The notes: generated by a model from the letters alone, not told the origin. A stretch of DNA of 64,000 bases from a bacterium (GCA_016719645.1 JADJYS010000001.1:62001-126000); one strand, 5' to 3'. Positions 44,083 to 53,942 are shown, numbered from the stretch's first letter. Program-made: numbers and translations.

Positions 44083-45693
44083 TCAGAACCAGGTCCGGAA
44101 GGACATCGCCAGGCGGTCCTTGAACAGCCGGCTGTTGGGCGTGCGGCTGGCGTCCGGATCCACGAAGCCGATGAACCAGTCCGTCCAGACGATGTTGTCG
44201 GACTGGCCGGGGTCGCCGTACTCGAAGTAGAACTCGGCGCCGTAGCCGAGGTCGTACTTCAGCTGGGCGAAGGCCGTCTGGCGCGCTTCGACGCTGTCGC
44301 GCGCGTCGAGCATGCGCAGGTAGCCCTTCACCTTGTCGGTGATGTTGACGTTCATGTCGAAGCCGTAGGCGCTCGACTCGCGGAAGGTGTCGAAGTCGTG
44401 CAGCCGGAACTGCAGGCGGATCTTCGCCAGGAAGTTCTCGACCGACAGCTCGGCGAACAGGTCGGGGTAGGTGGCGTAGGCGTTGACGTCGGAGTCGGCG
44501 TCGAAGCCGTGCCAGCGCTTGTAGATCGTCTTGCCCTTGAACCCCTTGATGAACTCGACGTAGACCTCGCCGTACCAGGTCTCGGCCGGGCGCAGCCCGA
44601 AGCCGATCTCGTCCGGGACCCGCAGCCGCTCCTTGTCGTAGGCGACCTTGGCGGTGATGGCCTTGCGCGGCACGAAGAAGATGCCCTCGGCGTGCTGGGT
44701 GACCCGGTTGTACTTGCGCTCGTCGTCCCAGCGGCCGGAGAGGAAGTCGCGGAAGTTCTCGCCGGCGTCGTGGTACCAGCCGTGCAGGATGAGGTTGCCG
44801 ACGTGGATGTCGCGCACCTCGGCGCCGAAGAGGCGGTTCAGCTCGGTGGGGTGCCCGCTGACGCGCTCCTGGTAGGGCACGCGGCTCAGCGCGTATTCGA
44901 CCGTCCAGCGCGACTGTTCCAGGTCCAGGGGGCCGAGGTGCAGGCCGCCGCCGACGAGGTCGTGGGGGAAGAAGGCCAGGTCGGCCTCGTAGACCTGGTT
45001 GTTCATCAGGCCGAGGCGCGTCGGGGCCAGCGGCGCGCCGGTGTCCGTCCAGTCCTTGCGCAGGAACATCAGGCCGCCCACCAGGCGGTCGCCCCAGGAG
45101 CGGTTGCGCACGCGCACGATCCAGGAGTCGACGCCGTCGCGCACGTCGCCCTGGCCCCAGTTGTGGGTGCCGCCGTCGTCGCTGTAGATGGCCGTGCCGC
45201 CCCAGGTGCCCAGCCAGGGCAGCTTGCGGTCCCAGAACTCGAAGCGCACGCCCTGGGACTGGGGGCCGTTGCTGTCGTTCTTCAGCTTGCCGTCGCTGAC
45301 CAGGCCGAACAGGGGCTCGTCGTTGATCCAGAAGTGGTTCTGGCGCGAGAAGAGGATCGTCTCGGTGCTCTTGCTGCGGAACTTGATGTGCCCCTCGGCC
45401 GCGATCCAGGGCGGCGTGTAGTACTCGACGAACGAGGTGCGGTCGTCGTCGCTGTTGGCGTTGACGCGCAGCTTGACGAAGCTCTCGACGCCCTCGGCGG
45501 CGTTGTTGAGGAACTTCAGCTCCGCGTAGTGGGAGGGCATCCCGAAATGCCAGTTGCGGTCGGTGCGGTCGGCGGCGGACCAGATCGAGTAGTAGCCCTC
45601 GAGCTTCGTCGCCGCCGCGGCGGTCGCCGCGGCGGCGGTCGTCAGGGCCGCCGCCAGCAGCGGGAGCGCGCAGCGTCGCCAGCTAGACTTCAC
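44083..45693 (-). CDS. Outer-membrane beta-barrel protein, partner of the CBM48-barrel protein
   Basis: A 536-residue protein with signal peptide (Ala-rich, ending about residue 28), amphipathic strands along its length and terminal Phe (MSFRTWF). It resembles large substrate-channel or porin barrels but matches no family I can name. The start is GTG, with GAGGG 6-7 nt upstream and only 1 bp after the PorV-like gene stop, so the genes are co-transcribed. Likely passes oligosaccharides across the outer membrane together with its neighbours (inference). Confidence 0.75.
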   Translation of the reverse strand: MKSSWRRCALPLLAAALTTAAAATAAAATKLEGYYSIWSAADRTDRNWHFGMPSHYAELKFLNNAAEGVESFVKLRVNANSDDDRTSFVEYYTPPWIAAEGHIKFRSKSTETILFSRQNHFWINDEPLFGLVSDGKLKNDSNGPQSQGVRFEFWDRKLPWLGTWGGTAIYSDDGGTHNWGQGDVRDGVDSWIVRVRNRSWGDRLVGGLMFLRKDWTDTGAPLAPTRLGLMNNQVYEADLAFFPHDLVGGGLHLGPLDLEQSRWTVEYALSRVPYQERVSGHPTELNRLFGAEVRDIHVGNLILHGWYHDAGENFRDFLSGRWDDERKYNRVTQHAEGIFFVPRKAITAKVAYDKERLRVPDEIGFGLRPAETWYGEVYVEFIKGFKGKTIYKRWHGFDADSDVNAYATYPDLFAELSVENFLAKIRLQFRLHDFDTFRESSAYGFDMNVNITDKVKGYLRMLDARDSVEARQTAFAQLKYDLGYGAEFYFEYGDPGQSDNIVWTDWFIGFVDPDASRTPNSRLFKDRLAMSFRTWF

Positions 45694-45694
45694 G

Positions 45695-46576
45695 TCAGTC
45701 CCTCACGGTGAAAGAGAGCATGTACACGTTGCCGACGTTCTCGACGGACTCCAGGGCCAGGTCGAGCTGCCAGCGCACGTCCTGCAGGCCGAAGCCCATC
45801 GTCACCTGGCCGGCGGCCAGGCCGGCCCTCAGCGCCAGCGCGTCGAAGAACCAGATCTCGGCGCCGCCGTGCAGCGTCGTGTCGCTCCAGCCGCCCTCGC
45901 GGCTGCGCACGTCGCCGCTGACCCGCAGCGTCTCGCGGAACAGGTAGCTGCCGCCCAGGGCGATGGTGCTGTACACGGGGTCGGGGTCGATCGTCGTCTC
46001 CAGCAACTGCAGGTAGGGCTCGTTCAGGTTCTGCACCACGCCGCCCAGGGTCCAGGCCCGGCCGCTGTCGTAGTGGAAGCCCAGGTCCACGGCGTAGTCC
46101 ATGTCGCCGCCGTTGTAGGCGGGGTCGCCGTAGATCTCGAGGCCCGGCGCCGCCAGCCGGAAGACCTTGCCCGTCGCGCCGAGCGAGAGCCCTTCGAGCC
46201 ACGGCGCGCGCACGGCCGCGGCCAGGGCGTAGGTGTCCTCGTAGTAGATGTCGTCGATGCCCAGCCGGATGATGCCCAGGCCCACCCGCAGGCCGCACAT
46301 GTCCGGCGAGGTCAGGATCAGGTCGTCGTCGCGGATCCCCTCGGCCGAGTACAGCCAGGCCCGGCAGAGGGTGAGGGACGTCCGGTCGTCGCGCGACAGG
46401 CCCGCGGGGTTCCAGAACACCGCGTTGGGGTCGTCGCTCAGCGCCGTGAAGGCCGAGCCCAGCGCCCGCGGCCGCGCGCCCAGGCGGGCGTGGCGGAAGT
46501 CGGCGTGGGCCGCCTGGGCGGCGCCGAGGACCAGCAGGAGGGCGAGCAGGGCCCTCCGCGTCGTGGTTCTTCTCAT
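45695..46576 (-). CDS. PorV/PorQ-like outer-membrane protein
   Basis: A 293-residue barrel with the family N-terminal signature after the signal peptide: ARPRALGSAFTALSDDPNAVFWNPAGL. PorV proteins act in type IX secretion in Bacteroidetes, collecting cargo with CTD sorting domains; related proteins are widespread in FCB phyla. Here it is embedded in the glucan operon, directly after a giant protein with such a C-terminus, so a dedicated export or anchoring role for that cargo is plausible. It overlaps the upstream gene by ATGA. Confidence 0.85.
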   Translation of the reverse strand: MRRTTTRRALLALLLVLGAAQAAHADFRHARLGARPRALGSAFTALSDDPNAVFWNPAGLSRDDRTSLTLCRAWLYSAEGIRDDDLILTSPDMCGLRVGLGIIRLGIDDIYYEDTYALAAAVRAPWLEGLSLGATGKVFRLAAPGLEIYGDPAYNGGDMDYAVDLGFHYDSGRAWTLGGVVQNLNEPYLQLLETTIDPDPVYSTIALGGSYLFRETLRVSGDVRSREGGWSDTTLHGGAEIWFFDALALRAGLAAGQVTMGFGLQDVRWQLDLALESVENVGNVYMLSFTVRD

Positions 46577-49500
46577 CGGATCACCGCCACGGGATGGTTG
46601 CTGCCGATCGTGCGGTTGCCGCCGCCCACCTGGTAGGTGGCCAGCAGGCGCAGCACGTACACGCCGTACGGGACCGGATCGCCGTTGGCGTCGGTGCCGT
46701 CCCAGATCAGGCCGGCGACGCGGCGGGGGCGGCCCTGGGCGTCGTCGTCGCCGGTGTAGGAGACGGTCTCCTGCAGCCGCGTCTTGAGCTTGCCGTCGAT
46801 GTTGTAGACCTCGAGCGTGATCGAGGCCTCGCGGTCGAGGTAGAAGCTGATGGTCGTCTGGTCGTAGAGCCCGTCGCCGTTCGGCGAGAACGGGTTCGGC
46901 GAGACGGTGACGCCGGAGACGACCTCGCCCGTGTCGTAGCCGAGGTCGCGGGCCCAGAACAGGCCGTAGGTCCCGGCGTGGTCGGTGTTGACGGTGACCT
47001 CGTTGCCGTCGGGGTTGACGTTGCCGCCGACCAGGACCCAGCGGTTCGCGGCGGCGTGGTACTCGAAGATCGCGACCTGGTCCTCGTCGGCGCCGGCCGG
47101 CAGGTCCGACTGCATGTAGTGCAGCGTGAGCGACAGCGGGCCGGGCAGGCGCTCGTCGAGCAGCAGCTCCGGCAGCAGGGATTCGGTCGCCCCGCCGATG
47201 TCCAGGCGCACCTCGCGGGTCACGCCCAGCGGCCGCGCGTCGGTGGCGGCGGGGGCGGAGCGCACGCTGTCCGGGACCCGGCGCAGCTCCCAGCCGAACT
47301 CCAGCACGCTGGACAGGCTGTCGGCCGACAGGGTCGAACCCGTCCGCTCGCGGTAGAAGTCGACCAGCCGCCCGCGCAGGACGTCGTCCAGGACCAGCGT
47401 CGACCCCTCGACCTGCCGCAGGCGCACCTCGCCCGGAGCCAGCGTGGCGGTCAGGCGCAGGCTCTCGGCCGTCTGCTCGATCTGCATCGTGGTGACCGGC
47501 GAGACGGTGGTCTTGTGCTCGGCGCTGGCGTCGACGGCCTCGACCTGGAACTCCAGGTAGCGCGTGCCGTCGACGGGGGAGTAGACCAGGTTCTCGTCCA
47601 GCCAGTCGGCGGGGATGTCGACGCTCCACAGGTCGTCGCCCACGTAGCCCATCGGCGACTCCGCCGACCAGGCGCCGGCGGCGTTGGTGGGCCGGTAGCG
47701 GAAGGTGGCGTGGTCGACGGCGTAGTCGTCGCTGATCTCCAGGGTGAAGGCGATCGGCGCGTCGCGCAGCGGCTCGCGGCGCACGACCTCGCCGTAGTCC
47801 TTGACGATGCGGATCACCGGCGGGCCGGTGTCCTCGAAGGCGGAGATCTCCAGGGAGCAGGCGGCCAGGCCCAGGGCCAGGCGGTCGAGCGCCTCGGGGC
47901 GGTCGTAGTCCAGGATCTGCTCCTGGGGCAGGCCCGCCTGGCGGCCGGCGCCCGGGGAGAGCAGCAGGTCCATGACGTTGGCGTCGCGGTCGGTGTAGTG
48001 GCCGCCGCCGAAGTTCCACTCGCTGCGCGACTCGTTGACCCAGCGCACGCCGCCCAGGACCTCCTCGCCGCCGAAGTCGTGGCTGGACATCAGCACGGCG
48101 ATGTTCCAGTTGCGCACGTCGTCGGCGGTGGGGTTGCCCAGGGCCGCCTTGGAGACCAGGGCGGTGATCGTGTTGCGGTCGAAGTCCCCGGAGAACTGCA
48201 TGTCGACGTCGTTGCGCAGGGCGTTCTCGCGCCAGGCGTCCAGCGAGTTCAGCCCCAGCGAGGGGACCAGCGCCTTGTACCAGCCGTCCATGATCACGGC
48301 GTAGTCCCAGGCGTTCCAGGGCTGCAGGTCCAGGCGGCGGTTGGGCAGGCCCGTCGTCGCGCCGCCCGGCGCGCTGTCGATCAGCAGATCCAGCTTCTGG
48401 ATGTTCATCTCGCCGTAGGTGGGGTTCCAGTCGGCCATGCCGGGATCGGCCGGGTTGGGGAAGTCGCCGACGCCGATCTCGAAGGCCAGCATGGCGACCG
48501 GCCGCCCGGCCACCACGGCCGTGGTCTCGTACACGTCCAGCGAGCGCAGGTCGAAGGCGCCCGGCACGAAGACGGCGTTGGTCGGGTAGGTGTAGTACTT
48601 GAGGGCCTGGGCCGGCTGGTTCGGGCCGTGGTCGTCGCCCTCGGGATCGAGCGTGCTGCGCAGGATCTCGACCTGGGCGGTGATCTCCACCGGCGCCGTG
48701 GCGCGCGCGGCGACGCCGTTGGTGGCGTCGTAGGCCAGCACCACCAGCGACCGCTCGCCGCCCGGGCTGCCCGGGGGCACCGACGCGCGCAGGCTGTAGA
48801 CGCCGTCGCCCGCGAAGGCGTCGCCGTGGGCGGTCTCGCCGTCGTCGTGCATCCGCGCGAGCGCGGCGCCCGCCGTCGCCGAGAGGTCGGCCAGCACGTC
48901 GCCGACGCCGTCGCCGGCGTCCTGCACCCGGGCGGTCAGCACGTAGGGGGAGCCGGCCGCCAGCTCGGCGGGCGCGGCCGCGGCCTCGGTCACCGTCGGC
49001 GGCGTGGGGAAGTCGGTCTTCACCCGGTAGGTGCGGCCCCAGGCGGAGAGCGTGGTCGGCAGCACCGTCGATTCCCAGTCGCCCGTCTGCGGGTCGAGGT
49101 AGTCGAAGTCCAGGTCGAGGGTGGCGTCGGGCGGGACCGAGTCGAAGGCCGAGCGTTTCTGGCCGCCGTCCTCCTGCGTGGCGTAGACCTCGCAGCGCAG
49201 CGAATCGGGCGCGCCGCCGAGGGCCGCGAACGGGATGGCGATGCGGACCGCGTCGGCCGCGATCTCGACCCAGCTGCCCTGGATGTTGTTGGTGCCGGGG
49301 GAGTCCTCGAAGGTCGCCGTCGCGGTGCTCCAGAACTGCCAGCCCGCGCCGGACGCCTTGCGGAAGTCGCCGTAGTCGTTGGCGGAGTACTTCGAGGTCA
49401 GGGCGTAGTCGGGCCGCAGCGCGTGGCCGTAGTTGACGGGCATGACGAAGGGGTCGCTCGCGGCGCCGCCGGCGTCGCCGTTGGTCTCCAGCAGCACGTG

Positions 49501-52500
49501 CAGCTGGACGCCCGCCCAGTCGCTGGCGAAGGGGATCTCCAGCAGCAGCTCGTCCAGGGTGTTGTCCAGCACGACGGAGGTGAGGTCCACCGTGTCGAAG
49601 CTGTTGTGGTCCTCGGGCTCGTTGCGCCAATCGGGATCCGTCTCGACGGCCACGTCGCGCAGCTGCAGCAGGACCGGCTCGACGGGGTACGACGGCGAGG
49701 TCGCGCCGATCGTCACCACGCCGGCCAGGCCGGAGGGCTGGAAGACGGCCGTGGCCCGGCCGTCGGCGCCGCTCTGGGTCGAGGGGGCGGCGAAGGAGCC
49801 CAGCGTCGACGGCGACGCGGTGAAGGCCAGCGGCACGCCGGCGTCGGCGGTGGGATTGCCGTAGGCGTCGACCAGCTGCGCGACGATCGTCGCCGGCACG
49901 GCGATGCCGGCGGTGCCGGCCGAGGCGGCGAGCTGCCAGGACACCGTGACGCCGGGGATCACGACGATCGGCAACCGGCCGGCCGGCCCGTCCGGCCCCC
50001 CGGTGCGGACTTCCAGGACGTTGCCGTCGATGGCCACGGCCGCGTCGATCTGCAGCACGCCGGTGCCGGTGGCCGTCAGCTCGGCCAGGGCGTAGCCGTC
50101 GGCGTTGGTGGTCACCGTCGGGACGGTGAAGGCGCCGGCGCCGGTCGAGGACGTGGCGACCGAGAAGGTGACCGCGATGTCGGGGATGAGGCTGGCGTTG
50201 CCGGCGGAGTCGTAGAGCTGCGCCGAGACCAGCACGGCGTCCTGGCCGTCGGTGCGCAGCGTGTCGCGCTCGGCCGCGAGCACGACGACCGCGGGCCGCG
50301 GGTCGTTGAAGCCCACCATGAAGCGGGCCGTGGGCGGCTCGGGCCCCTGCTTCAGGGGATCGGGCACGTCGGGGCCCACGTACAGGCGCAGCACCTCGAC
50401 GGCGTCGTCGGCGATCCAGAGCTGCACCAGGCCGCTGTCGGCGCTCGCGGTGGCGACGACGTCCTCGAAATCCTCGCTGCCCAGGAAGCGCGCGTCGCCG
50501 CCCGGCGGCGAGACGTCGTCGAGCTTGCGCGCGGTCAGGGGCAGGTCCGCCAGCTTGGCGTCGAGGTCGAAGAGGTCGCGGCGCCCGGCGGCGTCGACCG
50601 CTTCGAGCCGCAACGGGGCGTAGGAGTAGAAGTCGTCGGCGGGGACCGAGACGGTGGCCGAGACGCTCACCGTGGGCTGCCCCTGGTCGTCCAGCAGGCG
50701 CAGGCGGTCGGCCCGCACCGCGAGCAGCGACGTGGCGCCGGCGTCCACCGTCTGGTCGGGGGCGTCCGGGACGACCAGCGCGCGGGACTGCGGGACGTAG
50801 CCGTCCGCCTCGACCGAGAGCTGGTAGTCCCCGGCGGGCACGAAGAACGGCGCCAGGTCGCCGCCGGCCTCGGCGAAGTCGCCGCCGGCGGCCGGGAAGT
50901 CCAGCGTGTCGGGTTCGGCGCCCTCGCCGCCGAGGATCAGCCGGCCGGCGTGGCCCGGCCCGTCGGCGAAGCCGATCGAGCCGGTCAGCTGCGGCAGGCG
51001 GTGCAGCGGCAGCGCGAGGCCGCTCTGGTCCTGCCCCGCGGCGGCGACGACGTCCAGCGCGACGGGCGCGTAGGTGCCGGCTTCCGCCCGCAGCGTCAGG
51101 TTCCCGAGACGGGGCGCGTAGTAGGAGAACGCCGTCGCGCCCGGGCCGATCGCGGTGGTGGCGAAGACGGTGTCGCCGGCCGCGTTGCCGATCGTCACGG
51201 TGCCGGCCGCGCCGGGGCCGCTGACGAACGTCGCCGAGCCGGCGATCAGGGGCGCCCGGGGCAGCAGCAGCGCGAGGTTCGTGACGTCGACGCCCGCGAC
51301 CACCGGGATGGTGAAGGTCCGGCGCAGGTGGTTGGCGGCGAAGGCTTCCAGCTCGTAGTCGCCGCTCTCCTGCACGTAGAACGTGAAATGGTAGGGGAAC
51401 TGGTTGGGCAGCAGCAGGGGCTGCTCCGCCAGGACCGTCCCGTCCGGGGCGCGGAATTCGAAACCGCCGCGCGATCCGGCGAGCTCGAGCGAGAGCGTGC
51501 CGGTGATCGTGGTCGCCTTCTCCAGCGTGACGTCGGCGCCGGTCAGTTCCTGCCCGGCCGTCACCGTGACCTCGGTGGTGGCGGGGAAGTAGCCGGGTGC
51601 GGAGAACTGCAGCGTGTAGGTGCCGGCGGCCAGGCGGCCGAGCCGGTACTCGTGGACGCCGGCGGCGGTGCTGACCGTGGCGAGCGGGCCGCCGAGCGCC
51701 GCGCCGCTCCAGTCGGTCAGCGTGGCCGTCGCGGTGATGACCGCGTTGCCGGGGTCCTGCTGGAGCGTGACCGTGCCGCTCGCGCCCGCGTCGAGCGGGT
51801 CGACCTCGCCGTCGCCGTCCTGGTCCAGGATCGAGGCGTGCATCTGCGCGATCTGGATCGGTCCCGCGACGCCCTCGAGGCGGCCGGACCCGGGCATGAG
51901 GTCGTCGGCTCCGGAGCCGTCGGTGCCGGGGGTGACGGCCACGGCGGCGCGCAGCACCGCGCGCGCGGGCGCGCCCTCGGGGTAGACCACGCTCCAGGGG
52001 ATGGCGATCTCGTTGCGGAACCAGAAGATGCTCGCGCCGGGGAAGGTGTTGTCCACGCCGTAGGTCTGGGCGTTCTGCGTCGAGGAGGTGATCTCGGTCA
52101 ACGCGCCGGCCGCGTCGTCGACGCGCCAGGCCCGCAGCGTGCCCAGGTTCGTGAACCCGGTGTGGTGCTGGGCGAGCATCAGGTCGATGTGGCGGCCCTG
52201 CGGCAGCACCAGGGCGCGGGGGAACAGGTCGAGCAGCGCGGCGTCGGCGGGTCCCGCGTTCAGGCCCGCGTCGAGGTAGACCACGACCGTGCGGTCCAGG
52301 GCCTGGTAGTTCAGGCCCAGGTAGAGGTTCTCCTCGTCCCAGGTGAGCCAGAGGTGGCGGACGTTGCCCGAGCGCTGGTTGCCGTCGTCGTCGAAGTCGT
52401 CGAGCACGCGGTCGGGCGACTCCCAGTCGACGCCGTCGCCGGCGATGAGCCCGTCGACGGTCGGGGTGTGGAAGGGCTCGGCCGCGGCGCCCGCGGCGCC

Positions 52501-52560
52501 CAGCAGGACGAGCAGCGCGGCCAGGGCCGCGCGGGTTCGCAGGAGTTGGCTGGCTCGCAT
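46573..52560 (-). CDS. Giant multidomain secreted glucan-associated protein with glucodextranase_C-like module and sorting domain
   Basis: 1995 residues. After the signal peptide, an N-terminal DOMON/CBM9-like domain (HTPTVDGLIAGDGVDWE and later strands) is followed by several carboxypeptidase-regulatory-like Ig folds (TYTLQFSAPGYFPATTEV), two bacterial Ig/invasin-type domains (residues about 750-950) and a second DOMON-like region. At about residues 1300-1560 lies a module resembling the glucodextranase C-terminal domain (LDPEGDDHGPNQPAQ, YYTYPTNAVFVPGAFDL), known from amylopullulanases and glucodextranases. The C-terminus is an NPFSPNGDGLYD FlgD-Ig-type sorting domain. No glycosidase catalytic residues were found. 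Probably a cell-surface glucan-capturing scaffold. Confidence 0.8.
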   Translation of the reverse strand: MRASQLLRTRAALAALLVLLGAAGAAAEPFHTPTVDGLIAGDGVDWESPDRVLDDFDDDGNQRSGNVRHLWLTWDEENLYLGLNYQALDRTVVVYLDAGLNAGPADAALLDLFPRALVLPQGRHIDLMLAQHHTGFTNLGTLRAWRVDDAAGALTEITSSTQNAQTYGVDNTFPGASIFWFRNEIAIPWSVVYPEGAPARAVLRAAVAVTPGTDGSGADDLMPGSGRLEGVAGPIQIAQMHASILDQDGDGEVDPLDAGASGTVTLQQDPGNAVITATATLTDWSGAALGGPLATVSTAAGVHEYRLGRLAAGTYTLQFSAPGYFPATTEVTVTAGQELTGADVTLEKATTITGTLSLELAGSRGGFEFRAPDGTVLAEQPLLLPNQFPYHFTFYVQESGDYELEAFAANHLRRTFTIPVVAGVDVTNLALLLPRAPLIAGSATFVSGPGAAGTVTIGNAAGDTVFATTAIGPGATAFSYYAPRLGNLTLRAEAGTYAPVALDVVAAAGQDQSGLALPLHRLPQLTGSIGFADGPGHAGRLILGGEGAEPDTLDFPAAGGDFAEAGGDLAPFFVPAGDYQLSVEADGYVPQSRALVVPDAPDQTVDAGATSLLAVRADRLRLLDDQGQPTVSVSATVSVPADDFYSYAPLRLEAVDAAGRRDLFDLDAKLADLPLTARKLDDVSPPGGDARFLGSEDFEDVVATASADSGLVQLWIADDAVEVLRLYVGPDVPDPLKQGPEPPTARFMVGFNDPRPAVVVLAAERDTLRTDGQDAVLVSAQLYDSAGNASLIPDIAVTFSVATSSTGAGAFTVPTVTTNADGYALAELTATGTGVLQIDAAVAIDGNVLEVRTGGPDGPAGRLPIVVIPGVTVSWQLAASAGTAGIAVPATIVAQLVDAYGNPTADAGVPLAFTASPSTLGSFAAPSTQSGADGRATAVFQPSGLAGVVTIGATSPSYPVEPVLLQLRDVAVETDPDWRNEPEDHNSFDTVDLTSVVLDNTLDELLLEIPFASDWAGVQLHVLLETNGDAGGAASDPFVMPVNYGHALRPDYALTSKYSANDYGDFRKASGAGWQFWSTATATFEDSPGTNNIQGSWVEIAADAVRIAIPFAALGGAPDSLRCEVYATQEDGGQKRSAFDSVPPDATLDLDFDYLDPQTGDWESTVLPTTLSAWGRTYRVKTDFPTPPTVTEAAAAPAELAAGSPYVLTARVQDAGDGVGDVLADLSATAGAALARMHDDGETAHGDAFAGDGVYSLRASVPPGSPGGERSLVVLAYDATNGVAARATAPVEITAQVEILRSTLDPEGDDHGPNQPAQALKYYTYPTNAVFVPGAFDLRSLDVYETTAVVAGRPVAMLAFEIGVGDFPNPADPGMADWNPTYGEMNIQKLDLLIDSAPGGATTGLPNRRLDLQPWNAWDYAVIMDGWYKALVPSLGLNSLDAWRENALRNDVDMQFSGDFDRNTITALVSKAALGNPTADDVRNWNIAVLMSSHDFGGEEVLGGVRWVNESRSEWNFGGGHYTDRDANVMDLLLSPGAGRQAGLPQEQILDYDRPEALDRLALGLAACSLEISAFEDTGPPVIRIVKDYGEVVRREPLRDAPIAFTLEISDDYAVDHATFRYRPTNAAGAWSAESPMGYVGDDLWSVDIPADWLDENLVYSPVDGTRYLEFQVEAVDASAEHKTTVSPVTTMQIEQTAESLRLTATLAPGEVRLRQVEGSTLVLDDVLRGRLVDFYRERTGSTLSADSLSSVLEFGWELRRVPDSVRSAPAATDARPLGVTREVRLDIGGATESLLPELLLDERLPGPLSLTLHYMQSDLPAGADEDQVAIFEYHAAANRWVLVGGNVNPDGNEVTVNTDHAGTYGLFWARDLGYDTGEVVSGVTVSPNPFSPNGDGLYDQTTISFYLDREASITLEVYNIDGKLKTRLQETVSYTGDDDAQGRPRRVAGLIWDGTDANGDPVPYGVYVLRLLATYQVGGGNRTIGSNHPVAVIR

Positions 52561-52610
52561 GGGATCGCCCCGCTCCGGTCGGTGGACGTGGTCGCGTTCC
52601 GGGAGCCGGC

Positions 52611-52616
52611 ATTATA
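52611..52616 (-). promoter_or_regulatory. Perfect -10 hexamer upstream of the five-gene glucan operon
   Basis: TATAAT on the minus strand, about 50 bp before the giant protein start. No good -35 at the normal distance, suggesting an activator-dependent promoter; the identification is tentative. Confidence 0.35.
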
Positions 52617-52689
52617 GGCCGCGCGACGGCCGCCGCGCCACCACATTCCGATTGCGCGGGACGGTCCCGCCGGGTAGCCTCAAGGGACC

Positions 52690-53942
52690 ATGAACCGCCC
52701 GCGCCCCCACCGCCTCGCGCCGTTCGTCGCCTGCCTGTCGCTGCTGGCGCGGCCGCCGGCTGCGGGCGGGTCGACCGCGCCGACCAGATCGTCATCTGGG
52801 AGCAGATGGACCCCCGCGAGCGCACCCTGCTCGAGAAGCACATCGGTGAGTTCCAGGCCGCCCACCCCGAATACGCCGACATCCGCATCTCCCGCGCCAA
52901 CTACAACACCGAGGACCTGCGCACCCAGTTCCAGACCGCGGCCATGGCCATGGGCGGCCCCAACCTGGTCTACGGCCCCTCGGACCAGGTCGGCCCCTTC
53001 GTGATCATGGACCTGATCCTGCCGCTGGACGAGCTGCTGCCGCCCGAGGTGCTGGCGCGCTTCGACCCCTCCGGCCTGCCGACCCTCGAGGGCCACGTCT
53101 GGGGCCTGCCCGACCAGGTGGGCAACCACCTGACCCTGGTGGCCAACCGCGCGCACGTCGACGAGATCCCCGCCGACGCCGACGCCTGGGTCGAGCAGCT
53201 GCGCCGCCTGACCGTGGACCGCGACGGCGACGGCAAGCCCGAGGTCTACGGCGTGGTCTTCGACCGCGTCGAGCCCTTCTTCCTGGTGCCGTGGCTGGGC
53301 GGCTTCGGCGGCTGGGTCATGGACGCGCAGGCGAACCCGACCCTCGACTCCCAGGGCATGATCGACGCCCTGGCCTTCCTCAAGAGCCTCGTGGACGCCG
53401 GCGTCATGCCGCGCGAGTGCGACTACCAGCTGGCCGACACGCTGTTCAAGGAGGGGCGCGCCGCCTACATCGTCAACGGCCCCTGGTCGTGGGACGGCTA
53501 CCGGCAGGCCGGCGTGGACATCGAGCTGGGTCTGCTGCCGCGCATCGGCGCGACGGGCCTGTGGCCCTCGCCCATGACGGCGGCCAAGTGCTATTCGGTG
53601 AACCGCTACACGCACCCCCGGAGCCTGCCCGCCACCCTGGCCCTGCTGCGCTGGCTGACCTCGCCCGAGGTGCAGAAGGACCTGGCGCGCGAGCTGGCGG
53701 TGCTGCCGGGCGACATCGAGGTGCGCGCCGACCCCGAACTGGTGGCCGACCCGCTGCTGGCCGCCTCGCGCCGCCAGGTCGACCACGGGCGCATCATGCC
53801 CATCGTCAGCGAGATGCGGGCCATCTGGGACGCCATGCGCCCCGCCTACCAGGCCTGCCTCAGCGGCGAACTGACGCCCGAAGCGGCCGCCGCCCGCATG
53901 CAGGAGCGGGCCGTGCGCCTGATCGCGGAGATGCGGGAGTGA
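52690..53942 (+). CDS. Maltose-type ABC transporter substrate-binding lipoprotein; frameshifted in the signal peptide
   Basis: About 417 residues. The ATG at 52690 starts a basic/hydrophobic leader, but its frame leaves the protein near 52747-52752. Adding one base there restores CLSLLAAAAGC, a perfect lipobox with Cys at 52761-52763, and then ADQIVIWEQMDPRERTLLEK, the start of a family 1 solute-binding protein. The rest is intact: TAAMAMGGPNLVYG, VWGLPDQVGN, VNGPWSWDGYR, TSPEVQKDLA. It captures maltodextrins or related sugars in the periplasm for the adjacent MalF/MalG-type permeases. Without the correction only an internal ATG at 52806 would be called, giving a protein with no export signal. 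Confidence 0.88.

Noticed and set aside
41963..45693. SusC/TonB-dependent receptor
   Set aside because: No plug domain or TonB-box-like region was seen in either barrel protein, and they are shorter than SusC (about 1000 residues).
44398..45711. Plus-strand open frame opposite the barrel protein
   Set aside because: Val/Ala/Gly-rich shadow with no start signal or domain; the minus-strand protein has a signal peptide and terminal Phe.
52690..53004. Short protein starting at the binding-protein leader
   Set aside because: This is the uncorrected frame of the lipoprotein; after residue 20 it becomes low-complexity and the true protein continues in the adjacent frame.
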